NCBI GenBank assembly: GCA_021234535.1
Contig: SFZH01000008.1
Location: 8,688,897-8,752,896 of the forward strand
Origin: Stichopus chloronotus
Lineage: Eukaryota > Echinodermata > Holothuroidea > Aspidochirotida > Stichopodidae
Length of the DNA: 64,000 nt
Reading direction: 5' to 3'
The stretch's first letter is position 1. Every line of letters starts with the position of its first letter. This document shows positions 21,059-33,334 of this stretch, in pieces. The position numbers were made by a program, and so were the translations under genes. Under the pieces are notes generated by a model, which searched no databases, was not told the DNA's origin, and saw only the letters and a list, made by a program, of their open reading frames with translations.

Positions 21059-23654
21059 AAATTGTCTGGACATTTCTGTTGACCCTTCAGAAAGTCATAC
21101 TTTCCAAGAAAGCATAGTCAATCACTGTGGAAATCAAACAGAACAATGGGAATGGACATGAATATTCTTTTATGCAAAAATGCCATGGAGCTAGCAAACT
21201 TTTTTTTGTAGTGGTTATGACGTATTCCCCTGAATTTGACTTTCACCAACAAATTTTCAACTCATGGTCCAACTCCACTCTATCCACCTTGCTTCAAGAG
21301 CATACTGTACACCATACTGTAAGTATACAGTATACTGTACAGTAAACTGTATGTTGTAAATGCCAGTACAATACAGAAAGTTTGTGTAATTGCATCATGT
21401 CCTTACAAATGCAGTGAGTTCAGCCTTTATAGGTTTTGCACTGTAGGTGCGATGTTTGATAAACTGGTAATTGTCAGTTTGTAGGGTGTATTATCATGGA
21501 GCAATTTAAGCGTGATGATTCATGGTGAGCAACACTTTCAAGGTTGTGTATGTACAGTATGGGATGCACATGCCAAGAGTCATCACTGTATGCGCAGAGG
21601 TCGGAACTTTATGGAATCGGTTGACGACGATTGCCCCGAGTTCAAATGCTGCCCTCTTGTAGGAGTTCAACTTTTGCTGACATTTCTAGGGACAACTGCC
21701 TTAATAGTCTGAGATATACAGTAAAGCAACCATAACAAATCAGTGCTGTCAGCCACATGGACAAGAAATGTGATGGAGTACTGAAGTACAGTGAAGGGAC
21801 TTGATGTGTCAGTGATACAGTATATTCATCTACAGAAGACATATCAGTGATTTACAGATAGCTCTTATCAAGTAAGGACATAGTACAGTACTGTAGCTAC
21901 CTATACACTTCGTTTCTTCATTGTGTAGTATACTGCATGGTAGTGCATGCATGCATGCTTACCGATTTTGCACTAGATTTGGCCAGTGCCATCTGTGGTC
22001 CGGGAGTCAAATTTGGCCTGCGGAGAGACATCATGCAGCCCCCAGAATTCCCTTTTGCACGGAACTAGAAATTTTAACAGAAACATGAATGGAGAGTGGA
22101 AAGGTGTTTAAGGTAATACAGATCCATAAAAGAGTTTGTGATAACTTAACAGTGGTAAGATGAATTTAATTAAACATGAACTGTTTTTTCCTTAATACTG
22201 GCTACAGTACAATATGTCTGACTCAAAGGTTGTGCGACATGCTTCGAGAATGCCAATTCTGTCATTCAGAAGTTGCAAAGTAAAATCCTGAGTGAAAATC
22301 TGTCGGCATGTTGTTTGTTTCTTTTACAGTTTTTGAGATGTGTCGGCTGTTTCAAAGTTTGATAATGCAGAACAGATGATGTGGAGTGTTGCAAAGTGTC
22401 AGTATTTCTTTTGTTAAACCTTTATATTTTGCCTCTGAATTACAGTAATTACTGAGTTTCACATTGTCAGGTGATATCAATATTTTGGAAGAAGAAAGTA
22501 AATGCTTCCAAAATCAAACCCTCTGGGCATAAAACATTCTCAAATGTCCTTGAAAGAAAGGTTTCATTTATAAGCTAAGGATTAACACTAGGTCATATCA
22601 TATGATATCAATTCTTAATGCACCAGATACTTAAAAATGTCATTTTCATGTCACGCGACCTTTAAAAATGTCAGTTTATCATGGCAACAAGTACAGTATG
22701 TCGGTAGAGGGGGCTGGGTTGCCATATGCCAAACAATGCAGTGTGATTCTAGTGGGTAAAGTAAAATACATGTATTGTGACTGAAAAACAAATGAAATTG
22801 AACAAGGTAAGGCCATGTCTTACTGATGTGTAAATATCATGCCTTTGATTTCTCCATCACCTGTCATAGTAGGTCCTGCTCGAAACATTTAATAAAACTG
22901 TAGAACCTACATCAGTTGCTCAAACCTCCAGCCTGCCTGCAATTTGTACCCGACCCACCCTCCTACCCTAGCTACAGTATCTCTGTACACACTTGAAATT
23001 TACTAGCCTCTGTTGGCAAATGTTTGTTTAATCCTTCTACCCCCCTCCCAGAGAGCTTTATAGTATAAAGAGAAGAATAACAGAGGGCAGGCTTGCAACA
23101 TGTGGCCTTTTCTGAGAAGTTTAAAGGTGGCAAACATCATCTCATCTTGCATTTAGTAATGGCGTAGTATGTATACAGCTAAACGTCATTATTGTGACTC
23201 ATGATAGCTCGGGGGAAAGATGGGTCTTCTGTGCAGATTGGAATGCATGCATGCATCCAAGCCCAAGTAGCCAAAGTACCTCTACCTGCATTAAATTTTT
23301 TCTCTCTGTGTGGGATGTAATGCACAATTTACATGACACTGGTACTGTATATTACTACTATAATACATTGATGGTAGGCCATGATTTAGTTCCTTTGAAA
23401 TTTTTATAAATTTTTGTGAACTGCAAGTTGCACTCTGCAGTGATTAGATGGGTACAGTAGCTACTGTACAGTAGTAATAGTATGTACGTAGGTAACACTT
23501 GAAAGGACAACGTCCTCTCCAGTGTAAAGGTACAATGTCATCTCCATGCAGCGTAATTTTTTCGATTACTGTACACAGCCTGTGTTATTACGCATAGCAA
23601 GCACTGTGTTGTACAGTGTGTCACATGTAGTTCTCTAAAAGGTTGTGTGGGGGC
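21059..23654. other. TACAGTA-rich intron or intergenic sequence
   Basis: No supported exon. Very dense in TACAGTA/TACTGTA words (for example 21300-21350 and 23453-23475). A strong acceptor near 22345 is followed by FEMCRLFQSLIMQNR and a stop, without a donor. 22505-22600 resembles the start of repeat family E. Confidence 0.4.
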
Positions 23655-23905
23655 ACATGAAATTCTCACTTGTCCTTGAAATAAAGGTTAAGTAAACAAA
23701 GGCTGACATAAGACATTTCATGAGGGTACCTCCTCTTGACATCACAAATTTGCATACTTAGTCAGTGTTTATTCATGATGCAGGTATACAGTAAGACGAA
23801 TATTTCTGTAAAATTGTCAATATTTGATGGATTTTGATCAAATTTGTTGCTCTATTCAACATTTTTTAAGATTAATACCGCCAATACTCCCACATGAAAT
23901 TTGTG
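23655..23905 (+). repeat. dispersed repeat family E, copy 2
   Basis: Diverged copy of 905-1170 in the same orientation, with shared TTGACATCACAAATTTGCAT, TTTATTCATGATG, TTTGATGGATTTTGAT and GCCAATACTCCC. Confidence 0.5.
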
Positions 23906-24994
23906 TCCCACTCCCACAACCTTTAAGTAACCGTACATGTACTGTACAAGTGTACATGAATATGTAAGAACTGTACAAAGTACGTGTGCAATATCAAAAA
24001 GACTTGTTTAAAGGCATACTCAGACAACTGAGCCTTATTAGTTTAGTACAGCACAGTACTTTCATTGATTCCTAAAAATTGAAACTGGGTAATTTGTTCT
24101 AATACCTGTCGGGTACACGGGTACCGGAGTGTATCGTTAACATTGACACAGGTAGGATGGTAGTGGCATCGCAGAACGGGAGGGGGAGCTTGTGGTGTTT
24201 CATCCTTAATGAAATAAGTGGGGTGTGCTAAAGTATGTTTAGCCTCCAAATGTTTGCCAAGTGCTCCCAGAATAAATGAACTTAGGGGATGAATACTGTA
24301 ATTCACTGTGATTCTTGTATCATACATCTCAAACCACCTGATATCCAATTATTTTGTACAGTATATTTCAATTTTCTCATTAATTGAGAAATAGCAGACA
24401 TAGATCCCTATTTAGAGGCTGAGGTACATACAGTTTAGAACAGCCAGGGGAAATGTTGTTGCTAGCCATCTACAGTGCAGGGACTTTTAAAGCCAAAAAA
24501 TTCCTTGTGCGGTCTGCGCCAACTGATGGTGGTGCTCTGCTTAGATATTCCTGCAGGCACTCAACCCCACCTCCTCCATATTTTTTCCATTCTGCCGTGC
24601 CTTGAGGATGGGTACAGTAGTTGTGGGAAATGCGTCCCATATACAGTAGTGTGGAAATTTAAGGAATTTTATCTGGTAGCTAGTCCAAGGACAACAACTT
24701 TATGTGGTTGTCCTTGTCAAAATTTATAGTTGTCGTGCTTAAAATTATGGCAGGACAATACAAGTACCATGAACATAGTTGCATTGTGTAGTTAGCAAAA
24801 TTTGTTGCCACATATAAAAGGACATCATTTCGTGTGGAACGGTAAAATATAACGTTAATTTCATTCAAGCACTAGAAAACCAAATTTGATCCAAAGACAA
24901 ATTTGTTACTAAATTTGATTGTCCTGCAGTCCTGCAGAAATGTTTGAAGTCTACAACTACTATACAGCTACCTGTAAACTTCAAAGGGTTACTA

Positions 24995-25320
24995 CAGTCA
25001 TGGAAAACCCGGAAAAAGTCATGAAGATTAAAAAAAAGTATTTAAAGGCCTGGAAAAGTTTTTAGATTCAGAGAAATATTATGGGAAACCTGGAAAAGTC
25101 AGGGAAATTTTCACAAAGTGACATTGTTTTTTTTTTCTTGCTCATAAAATTAATATGTTCGCATTGATAAGATGAAACTTAAGTATCCTCTTTACTCATA
25201 TTGCTTTGTCTTTTGCTGTTATGGTTGAAAACTCAAAGACATCGGGAGGAAGGTCATGGCAGTTCTTTATTTGGTCCTGGGAAAGTCATGGAAAAGTCAT
25301 GGAAATTTATTTCCCTCGAA
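24995..25320 (+). repeat. degenerate GTCATGGAAAA-type repeat
   Basis: Scattered copies of AGTCATGGAAAA, CCTGGAAAAGT and AAAGTCATGGAAAAGTCATG at both ends of the interval (24995-25110 and 25250-25310), separated by unrelated A/T-rich sequence. No open frame follows the pattern. Confidence 0.6.
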
Positions 25321-25848
25321 AATAGCACTGTACTTTATCACTGCATATAGTTAGTAACTACCTGTGACAGCTATCTTTCTCTAAATACTGTACATCAAAA
25401 ATGTACCTCTTGTGAAGATCATGGGCAGAGGTTTACCAGGACAGCTTGACATTACTTTTGGAAACATCTGCAGTGGATAGAAAATGTTGTTTCAATTATA
25501 TTTTAAGGATAACTAGTTCTGGAAGAGAGAGAGGGGCAAATGCTGCAAGTTCAATTTAAGAAAAAAATGAGTTTCATCTGTGTTTTGGGGTAAAAGGAGT
25601 GGTGGCTCTTGGCAAATTGTTCACCAAAAACACAGGACACAGTGTTGAAATTTTATAAGAATTTTTTTTTGGCAGCCCATTATTCATCACAATTTTAATT
25701 ATACAGAATAAATATATGGCTGATCCTTAATTTGGGGCAAAAAAAAAAATTTGAGAAAAAAAAAGAAAAGAAAATGCAGACAATATTCCAAGAGATACAG
25801 TGTTGACTTTTGGCCCTTTTGGCCTTCCTTGGTTCCCCTTGCCATGAG

Positions 25849-25924
25849 GGGTGTGAATCTGTCGCTTCACGTGTGGACCTCTCTCTCTCTTCGAATCGGT
25901 ACGAACAAGAGGAGATCTCTCAAA
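25849..25924 (+). CDS. gene 1 exon, serine-rich segment
   Basis: After a pyrimidine-rich acceptor (GGTTCCCCTTGCCATGAG) come 25 codons, GCESVASRVDLSLSS followed by NRYEQEEISQ, plus one base, then the consensus donor CAAA/GTGAGT. The exon is richer in G+C than its surroundings. Its single trailing A joins the two leading bases CA of the exon at 27328 to make Thr, so the reading frame continues NRYEQEEISQ-T-KLQRKSV without a break. The acceptor ends in GAG rather than CAG, so the exact left edge is the least certain point. Confidence 0.55.
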
Positions 25925-26865
25925 GTGAGTTGCAATTTCATACAGTACAGCAGAAAAGGGAAACTGCTTACTCCCTGCTATGTGATATGCACTGTAGGAC
26001 TGTTAGTTGGAATAATTTATTGCTTCCTTGCATCATTAAAGGAACCTATGCAGTCAGGTTGGCATGAGTGTTTATTTGTGTTTGTCTGTGACACTTGCTT
26101 GTGTATGCTCTAACTCAATAGGAGAAAGTTGGATGAAAGTCAATCTTGGCATGTTTGTCTGCTGTTTTAAGAGGGTGTGTACATACACACGTACTATGCA
26201 AAGTAATTTCGAGCTTGTCGTGTTCCCTGCAGGAATGTACATCAGGTGAATACAACTTAAAACCGTTTTGAAAATTTTTTGACACACTTGAAAGATCATG
26301 CATTGGCACAATCATTCCGATTAGGTTATAACCTTCTGTATAATACCGGCTCCCAACCAGCAATTCAAATATAAATGTGCATAGTGTATAGTACTTGTAA
26401 TTGTCTCACCTTGTACATTGTACTGTACTTGACGCCCAATTTAAAGTCCGTAGTGAGGCAATGCACCATACTACTTAGCTCCATTCATTCACATTCCCAG
26501 GTACTGCTGTTTGAGCATTCACGCATGAGGTATTCTCTACTGTGCTTAAGAGTATTAAAACTACTAACAGGATTATCAAACATCATGGCACTAGTAGCTC
26601 CCTGGTCTACAGTAGGTTACACTGATGCCGTTGTCTACACAGAACTCTCCAATCACTCATCACCCATCACCCTCCTCCCGCATCCGCTTCCCCTTCCGTA
26701 CAAATATTGTAGGTGTACATGTACGCAATACAATAAGGAGTTTTGCTTTGTTGCTCCTGTTTGATAATGACCTTGTTTCTATAAAAATTGTAGTTACTTC
26801 TCTCTCCCCGTCCCCCCTCCCTTTCACTGCACGATCCAAGATACAGTAAGTCAATCATCGGCTCT

Positions 26866-27040
26866 GGCCGTAACCTTCCCAGCAGGTGTTGGTGTGTATG
26901 GTTTTTGAACGACGTACAAACAGAAATCCTGCAAACAATTAGAGATTTGTCTCATCTAAGATTGAAGGTCTGAATATTTATGAGTCTGTCTTAAGGACTG
27001 ATGATTGGTTAAAAAGGGTCTGAATATTTATAGTTCTAGG
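26866..27040 (+). repeat. dispersed repeat family D, copy 1
   Basis: Matches the reverse complement of 39635-39812. Shared blocks: AGCAGGTGTTGGT, TAGAGATTTG(T/C)CTCATCTAAG, TTTATGAGTCTG and TGATGATTGG. No open frame. Confidence 0.7.
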
Positions 27041-27327
27041 GGAAAGAAGTATCGAGTGCAAACTTCAAAAACAGCTACCTGTATAGTGGCGTATAAACTG
27101 TGTGATAGATGCAATTTATGTTGACAGACAAAACCAAGTACTGTATTGGAGTTCTATTTAAGGTTGCAATACAGTAGCTGCATATTGGTACCTTTGATGA
27201 CCATGGACATACAGTGCATCACAATTTGATTTAAAAAAAAAATGACAAACATGCAACCAACGATGCAAAATACTGTCGTGACATTCCTTGTTCTAAATTG
27301 AAATTTTTTACGTGTCCCTTTTTACAG

Positions 27328-27582
27328 CAAAATTACAAAGAAAGAGTGTAACAGAACCCCCTTCCGTCACTCTCACCAGCCCAAGTCCTGTCAGATCGAA
27401 CTCGCATTCAGAGGAGTCAGGCGAGTTTGTCTTCTCATTTGCCGATGATGCCTTTGAGAGCGCTTACATCGAAGGAGAAGTTGAAAAGGAGGAGGAGGAG
27501 AAAGATGGTGGTGACTACGTCTTCCTGACGCTCAAGCCACCTCCAAGGATAGAACTGGAAGACAGTGATTCTTTTGGCGATG
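27328..27582 (+). CDS. gene 1 exon, acidic linker region
   Basis: The best single exon in the window. The acceptor CGTGTCCCTTTTTACAG and perfect donor GATG/GTAAGT bound 255 bases, open in one frame with G+C above background. It encodes 84 full codons: KLQRKSVTEPPSVTLTSPSP, a Ser-rich stretch, EFVFSFADDAFESAYIEGE, an acid run VEKEEEEKDGG, then DYVFLTLKPPPRIELEDSDS. Low-complexity Ser/Pro and Glu/Asp content suggests a disordered, possibly phosphorylated linker in a cytosolic or nuclear protein. Phases match both neighbours (25849 and 28000). Any GTG or ATG start upstream is only intron sequence. I do not recognise the family. Confidence 0.82.
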
Positions 27583-27999
27583 GTAAGTGGAGGCCAATGT
27601 ACAGTACACTCTGTGATCTTCCTCACCAATTGACAAAATTTACTTTTCAAAGGGGTGTGGGAGATGGGCAGTGGGGGGCACTGCAGAAATTTTGTAACCA
27701 TCGATCAATTGTCCTAGATGGGTAAAATTGATGACAGGCAGCCTAACCCCCCCTCCTAGGCTGTAGTTGTCTGATGAATGGATATAACTTTGTGAAGAAA
27801 AGTTCCCCTTATGAAAGTGGTAATACTGTAGTGTGTTGTTAATATGGCCGTTCATTTACGTTAACAAAAGTGCATGAGCGCAATACCAAGGGTGACATGT
27901 TATTTGGGAAGCACTTTTATGATTGGTTTGGAAAGTGCTGCTCACTATTATCCCCACAAATTTAGTGAGCTGTATTTTATGGCCTGGCTTTTGTTTTAG

Positions 28000-28079
28000 G
28001 TTGGGACACGGAAAATGTAATACTGCTTCACGTATTTGGTAGTTCCAAGGACAACTTAGAATTTTTCTACAAAAATCAG
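28000..28079 (+). CDS. gene 1 exon
   Basis: The acceptor GCCTGGCTTTTGTTTTAG and donor AAATCAG/GTAAGG are both strong. The two leading bases complete a Gly codon with the previous exon, giving the frame DSFGDG-WDTENVILLHVFGSS and KDNLEFFYKNQ, ending in phase 0. Alternating hydrophobic residues (VILLHVF, LEFFY) look like two beta strands and contrast with the disordered exon before it, so a folded domain probably begins here. The product is unknown. Confidence 0.78.
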
Positions 28080-29031
28080 GTAAGGGGAGGGGGGGATAAG
28101 TGCTATAGAGGGAATACTGTGGGACCTGGGACTGCAACAATTTTACATTATGTGTGCTCTCTTGATCTACCATTTGTTTTATACTATAATGAAGGCAGTC
28201 TCTTGAACTTTAGGTTGCAAATTTATGCCAGTATGCATGTACAGCACCAAACATTTTGAAAACTGAATAGGCTACATATTCATCCCAAAGTCACAACAAG
28301 AGCAAGTAAACAACTTCTGCAGTCTGTTGCAATTTATGTACATACTGTGCATTAAGTGCGCATGTACGTGCTCGTGTGAAAAAAGAACCAAAGAAAATGC
28401 CCTAGCACGGAGCAACTTGTCACAACTTACCCATATACGTAAGCTGCTCTCAGCCATGGAGACAGATGCAGTACCTGTCTGTATTTACTGTGCAAGTACT
28501 ACCGTCATTTTGTGTACATGCTTACTGTACATGTTGACTCAGAATATCATTTTCACAATGCAAGAAGTGACCCGGTGGGGGAGGAGGGGGGGAGGATGAA
28601 TTCTCTCTACACATTTCGCATTAAGCAGTCAAGTTCAAGTTACTGGGGTAATGTGCATTTTTTCCTGGGAGAGCTGCCAAACTCTTTAAGGTTGATTATG
28701 ATGCAGACCTGTACTGTAGACAGCACTGTGGCACGAAGAGTCCTAGCTGTACATGGTATAGGTACATGCTTTGACTGGCAGAAAACTGTAACCTCTCCCT
28801 CACTAATAAAAAGAGATAAAAACTAAGAATTGTTGCATTTAACACCACTCCTTACAATAACTACAGTATCTTAGTTTAACAACTGCACTCTCAAGTACCA
28901 TTACCAAGAGCGCTGGTAACCTCTCCCCTTCTAATTATGAAAACAGAGAAAAAAATTGTTTTGATTGCTTGTTGTTGTTTAGTCCATAGCTGCTGCTTAC
29001 ACAAAAGATTTCTGTGCTTGTTGTTCTACAG

Positions 29032-29076
29032 GACAGTGAATCAGTGGTTAGCGGCATTGTTTGGGGGGAAGGCATT
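29032..29076 (+). CDS. possible optional gene 1 exon
   Basis: A strong acceptor (TGTGCTTGTTGTTCTACAG) starts a phase-0 frame, DSESVVSGIVWGEGI, up to a weak donor ATT/GTATAC. Phase would allow it between 28079 and 29584. Without a better donor it may be a decoy acceptor, or an alternative exon that ends at the TGA further on. Confidence 0.27.
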
Positions 29077-29583
29077 GTATACTGCTTCATAAATTCCATG
29101 AATTTTTCTTTTACTCGTCAACTGCTTTGTTGCGCCTGCTGTTGAATGATCATGACACCTGTTGCTCAAGTTAATTGGATTGTCCGTGACTGGACCATCA
29201 TGATTTGGTATACGTGAACTCACCCTTTTGAGAGGGGAGGGATGAGTGGACAGTTTATGTACACGCTTCTGGAATGTTGAAAAGCACAAGTGTAATAGCA
29301 GTCTTTTCTGGACAGAGCTTTGCAACTCTGGGCCAACATATTTCCATCGCTTGTTCTTTCTTATCCTTTGCTAAAAAGACATTTTATTACATAAATTTAA
29401 ATACAGTATGTCAGTAAGAGTGTAAAAACAATGAGACATCGTAGAAACACATGTTTTTATGATCCTCATTATCACAACTTGTTTTGGAGTATTACATTTC
29501 TGAAACTCCTCAATATCAGTGTGGAAGCTAGGAGGGACTCCCAAGATGAGCCCTTTGTTATCTTTTGTTTATTTTATTTCTAG

Positions 29584-29664
29584 GACAATTCAAAATTTGA
29601 CATGCCCAGAGGGTTTTATTTTGGAAGCATTGTCTTCACCAATGTGCAGTCAGACGTTGAGTAA
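29584..29664 (+). CDS. gene 1 terminal coding exon
   Basis: An excellent acceptor (TTTTGTTTATTTTATTTCTAG) starts a phase-0 frame, DNSKFDMPRGFYFGSIVFTN then VQSDVE, ending at TAA (29662-29664). It continues the frame left by 28079. The sequence has the strand-turn-strand character of the preceding exon. No donor lies before the stop, so this should be the last coding exon, with a 3' untranslated region reaching the AATAAA signals at 30592 or 30908. Confidence 0.58.
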   Translation, partial: DNSKFDMPRGFYFGSIVFTNVQSDVE

Positions 29665-29931
29665 CCAAGAGACATCTGTTGGCATAACAAAAGCAATATA
29701 GAGCTGATTCTGTGCAACAATTCACATCATCATTTTCTGCATGTTTGTCAAACTTTGAAAATCCATATCTCATAAATACTGTAAATATATAAACAAATCC
29801 AACAGATTGTCACTCAAGGCTGTGTTCATACTTAAACGTGGGAATGAGGGATGAAATATCCCTCTCTATTTCAAAATTTTCACAATCAGGGAAAGAGTTG
29901 TCAATAAGACTCTATCACAAGATATTGTGTG

Positions 29932-29939
29932 TATAAAAG
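29932..29939 (+). promoter_or_regulatory. TATA-like box
   Basis: TATAAAAG followed about 25-35 bases later by a G+C-richer patch (TGCAACCTCCGCTGCAGAGA). It has the layout of a core promoter, but it lies within the presumed 3' untranslated region of gene 1 and no downstream start exon was found. Confidence 0.3.
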
Positions 29940-30591
29940 CTGCAACCTCCGCTGCAGAGAAGTGTGTGCGAGATTTTCCCGCATTTGATTTTCTGTCGTG
30001 TGGGATTCAGGAGACAAACGAGGGACTCACGCAACCCTGCACCTCAACTCGAACGCTGACTTGGGGCTTCAATTTGTGACCTCTGATTGGAGCCATTCAG
30101 CTCTTCTCTAGGTGCATGTTTCATCTTTAGAGTTGAAATTACTTAAATCCAAAATTTCCTTCGTCAATAGAAATGTCACTGAACCGCAAAATGTTTTCAC
30201 TCTTGTAAATTTACCTGTATGATTTGTAATTGTACACCAAACTTCAGTTTGCGGATTAGTACGGTTTAGTGCACAAATGTGGACACTCTGATTGGTTTCT
30301 ATGTGCAGTAACTATGGTAACAGTTTCTCCCCATTATCTCATAGAATTTAAGGATAATTACAGACAAGTTTGTCAATGAACAAGGTGAGGTATCCCAAAC
30401 ATATTTCACTTCAGTCTGCACTGGGTATGAAATGTAACTTGCAATGCATACAACTTAGCATAACTATGGGCCTAAGATCAACCCCAATCATGTGGATTTT
30501 TTTTTTTGTTGAGAGGTAGAACTGCCCCCCCACCCCTCAAAAAAAAAATGCCTTTTGTGCTGCAAAGTAATGGAACACTTTGCCAGAATGA

Positions 30592-30597
30592 AATAAA
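30592..30597 (+). terminator. polyadenylation signal (upstream)
   Basis: AATAAA in GAATGAAATAAAAATGC, about 930 bases after the gene 1 stop. Confidence 0.4.
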
Positions 30598-30907
30598 AAT
30601 GCAAATACAGTAATACTGTAGATGAAGTCGTTTTAAAAGACAGGGATAAACTTTGATTTAGCTCGTTCATGGTTTGTTTTGTTTTCATTTTATGTCTGTT
30701 AAAAAGCTTTCACTGCTTGTACTTTCAGAACATGCATTTTAACTAATTTTCAAGTTCTTCACTTCTTTTATTTTCCATAAGAGGACTTAATGTCCTTCAA
30801 ATATTGCATTTTCAAAGATTAATATATTTTGGATAAATTTCTTTTGCTTTCAATGTCTTCATCGTGGATGATCAGCTAAGGCACTGCTAAATGTGTAAGT
30901 GCCCTGA

Positions 30908-30913
30908 AATAAA
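30908..30913 (+). terminator. polyadenylation signal (downstream)
   Basis: AATAAA in GCCCTGAAATAAAGTTTTTA, followed by an A-rich stretch. The best candidate 3' end for gene 1. Confidence 0.45.
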
Positions 30914-31225
30914 GTTTTTAAAAGAAAAAGGAAGAACAACTCCATGTACTGTACAACAACTTAGTTTTTAATGGAACTAATTATGGCTTACAGTACCAGC
31001 CATTCCTAGGCATAGTCTCACTATATCATTTCCATGATTCCACTAACAAATGTGTTAACTGTTAACTGTTAGGTAATGTGTAGACTTGAAGCTATGTATC
31101 AAGCCCACCTTTGACACCATATTTTGTGTGAGTGATAATGTGCCTTTATTGTATGGAAATGTGGGGTATTGTGGGTAATACACAGAACATACAAATGTTG
31201 CTTTTTTTCTGTATCCCTCCAACAG

Positions 31226-31279
31226 TCAAACTGGCAAATGTTCAAAGAATATATTCTGTGTAATCAAATACAGCTCTAG
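31226..31279 (+). CDS. possible alternative terminal exon
   Basis: A very strong acceptor (TTTTTTTCTGTATCCCTCCAACAG) precedes SNWQMFKEYILCNQIQL and a TAG in phase 0. It could replace 29584 as the end of gene 1, or it is a decoy. Short, with no motif. Confidence 0.25.
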   Translation, partial: SNWQMFKEYILCNQIQL

Positions 31280-31997
31280 AAAAGGTTTGCAGTTTATGCC
31301 TTTTAATTTTAGTGAAAATATGGGAGGTCAAAAGTTGCATAGCGCCATCACTTATTGTAACCATTTTCAGGCTGTGGTGTATGTGAACAGCACCCTCTAA
31401 ATGGGTTGTGATAGTCAATCACCTTCACTGTAACAGTTACACAATGCATGGGGGGGGATGAAGGGGGCTGTATAATCAGTGGTGAAGGATGTCCACCATT
31501 GTTTTATTATTTACATTGTTTGTACTTGTGGCAGACAATTTTGTCAAACAAAATAATCTGAAATGCATCTATGCTCGGGGAATACGGTAATGATAACTCA
31601 CATTTTGTTCTGTTTTCTCTGTTTCATACATTTCCGCATGCTCATTGGCACCAGTGCGAGCTGTCAAGTTATTGTCCCCAAAATTAAGGATTGTTTCTTT
31701 GGCAGACATTTTCATAATCAGTGGTTTTATTTTTAAAATTGTGTGAATATTGTGAAAATTGTAAATATTGTAAAACGTAACTTCATAGTTCTCAAGCGTA
31801 CAGGTCTCAAGAGCCCTGTACATTCTGTGCACACAAATATATGTTTGTGAAAACCCAGGACAAAGCATTCATTAATAAACAAAGGTTCTAAGAATTTAAG
31901 CATAGGATGGAAAGACGTAAACTACTGGACTGAAATGCAGTACTATACGTACACACCAGTAGGGTAAGACTGACAGCTGCAGTACTGTAAGTTGAAT

Positions 31998-32325
31998 TTA
32001 AAGGGAAATAAAATTGTTTTATAGAAAACTATCATATTTTGAAAACCAGTCAAAACTAGTATTCATGGACGCAGAATGATAACATTATTCAAAGTATTGG
32101 TTGGTGGCCTTATTTTCAAAGTTTCTTAAATGTAGTTGTAATTCAAGATTGATGTTTTCACCCAAACTTTCTAAAATGTAAACTTGTGAGACATCTTCCG
32201 CAATTTGTCGTGCATTGAGGAGATGTAACTTTTGTAGATCTGTTTATTGATGAGCCGCCTGAACATTTTAACAATGACTAAAGCAGTCCTCTTTGTTTGC
32301 CAGGTGAGGTTGGTGCATTTTCAAC
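31998..32325 (+). mobile_element. family A MITE, right end decayed
   Basis: Begins TTAAAGGGAAATAAAATTG and follows the complete copy through GACGCAGAATGATA, TTCACCCAAACTTTCT, GAGGAGATG and a GGTGCATT block near the right end. The terminal palindrome on the right is not recognisable. Confidence 0.65.
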
Positions 32326-33334
32326 GAGGATCAAGGATCAATGGTTGCTTTGAAAAGGAACACTTTATAGGTTAACATGCAGGCCACCTTCAAGTGTTGC
32401 CCAATACCATGAATCTTGCAACTGAGATTGTGAAGAGAAAGAAACTACATGATTTTGAAAATGTTGGTTTTAAAATTTTCTCACACTTGACAAGAAATCA
32501 AAAGGAAAAAGAAAGTCGGTCCCACTCTGAATGAGAAGTATTACCGCACTGTGTGGCACTTGCAATCCATGGAGGGAGCTCTTCGTTGATTATTTTGCCC
32601 TCCTTTGGGTGCGACCTACAATTTGCGGCCGAGTAGATTGCAAAAGAGGTAATCGGGTTATAGCAAAGCAATGGGGAAGGGAGACGGTAGCAAGATGAGA
32701 GGAAATGACGCTAATGAACTGTGGCAGGATGAATAGAATTCCTGAAGATAGGATTTAAGGAAGAAACTATGGAGGAATGTATACAGTAGGAAGAATAGTG
32801 CACAGTAGTGACATTTTACATGGCATAACTAACAAAAGCGTGTCAGAAGTTAAGGGACCACAATGAATAATATAGATCCCAAGGAGAAGTCACCTTGCTC
32901 TTGGACATTTTATCAAGTCCTTCCCCTGAGTGTCCCATCTCCTCCCCCACTCTACACCTCTCCCCACCACCACTGTACCTCATCCTCAGTCCACCCAATG
33001 CAACATCTTCCTTTTTTTAATCCCCAACTTCGTTTTCCCCTTTCCCTCGTTTCCCACTGTTTACTTTCTCTTTATCCCCAACCCCACCCCCGTCCTCTAG
33101 TTGTACCAGATACCGCTGCAGTATTTTCACCTTATTCATCACACTGAGCTTCTGTCTGTCCTCATGGTGTCTACTCACTCTTAACTTTAGCTCTCTCTTC
33201 ATTCTGTGTCTTTTTCCTGCCCCTTTGTAAAAAAATTGTGATTGCTCCTTTTTTTTTTTTTTTTTGCTCTCCCCATGCTCTCTCAAAATTGCAAGTTAGG
33301 ACATATATTTGCACAGTACTACAGTATGTGTGGT

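Noticed and set aside
28428..28457. Minus-strand ATG followed by MAESSLRIW and a GTAAGT donor
   Set aside because: It lies inside the plus-strand gene 1 with no partner exon. Probably chance.
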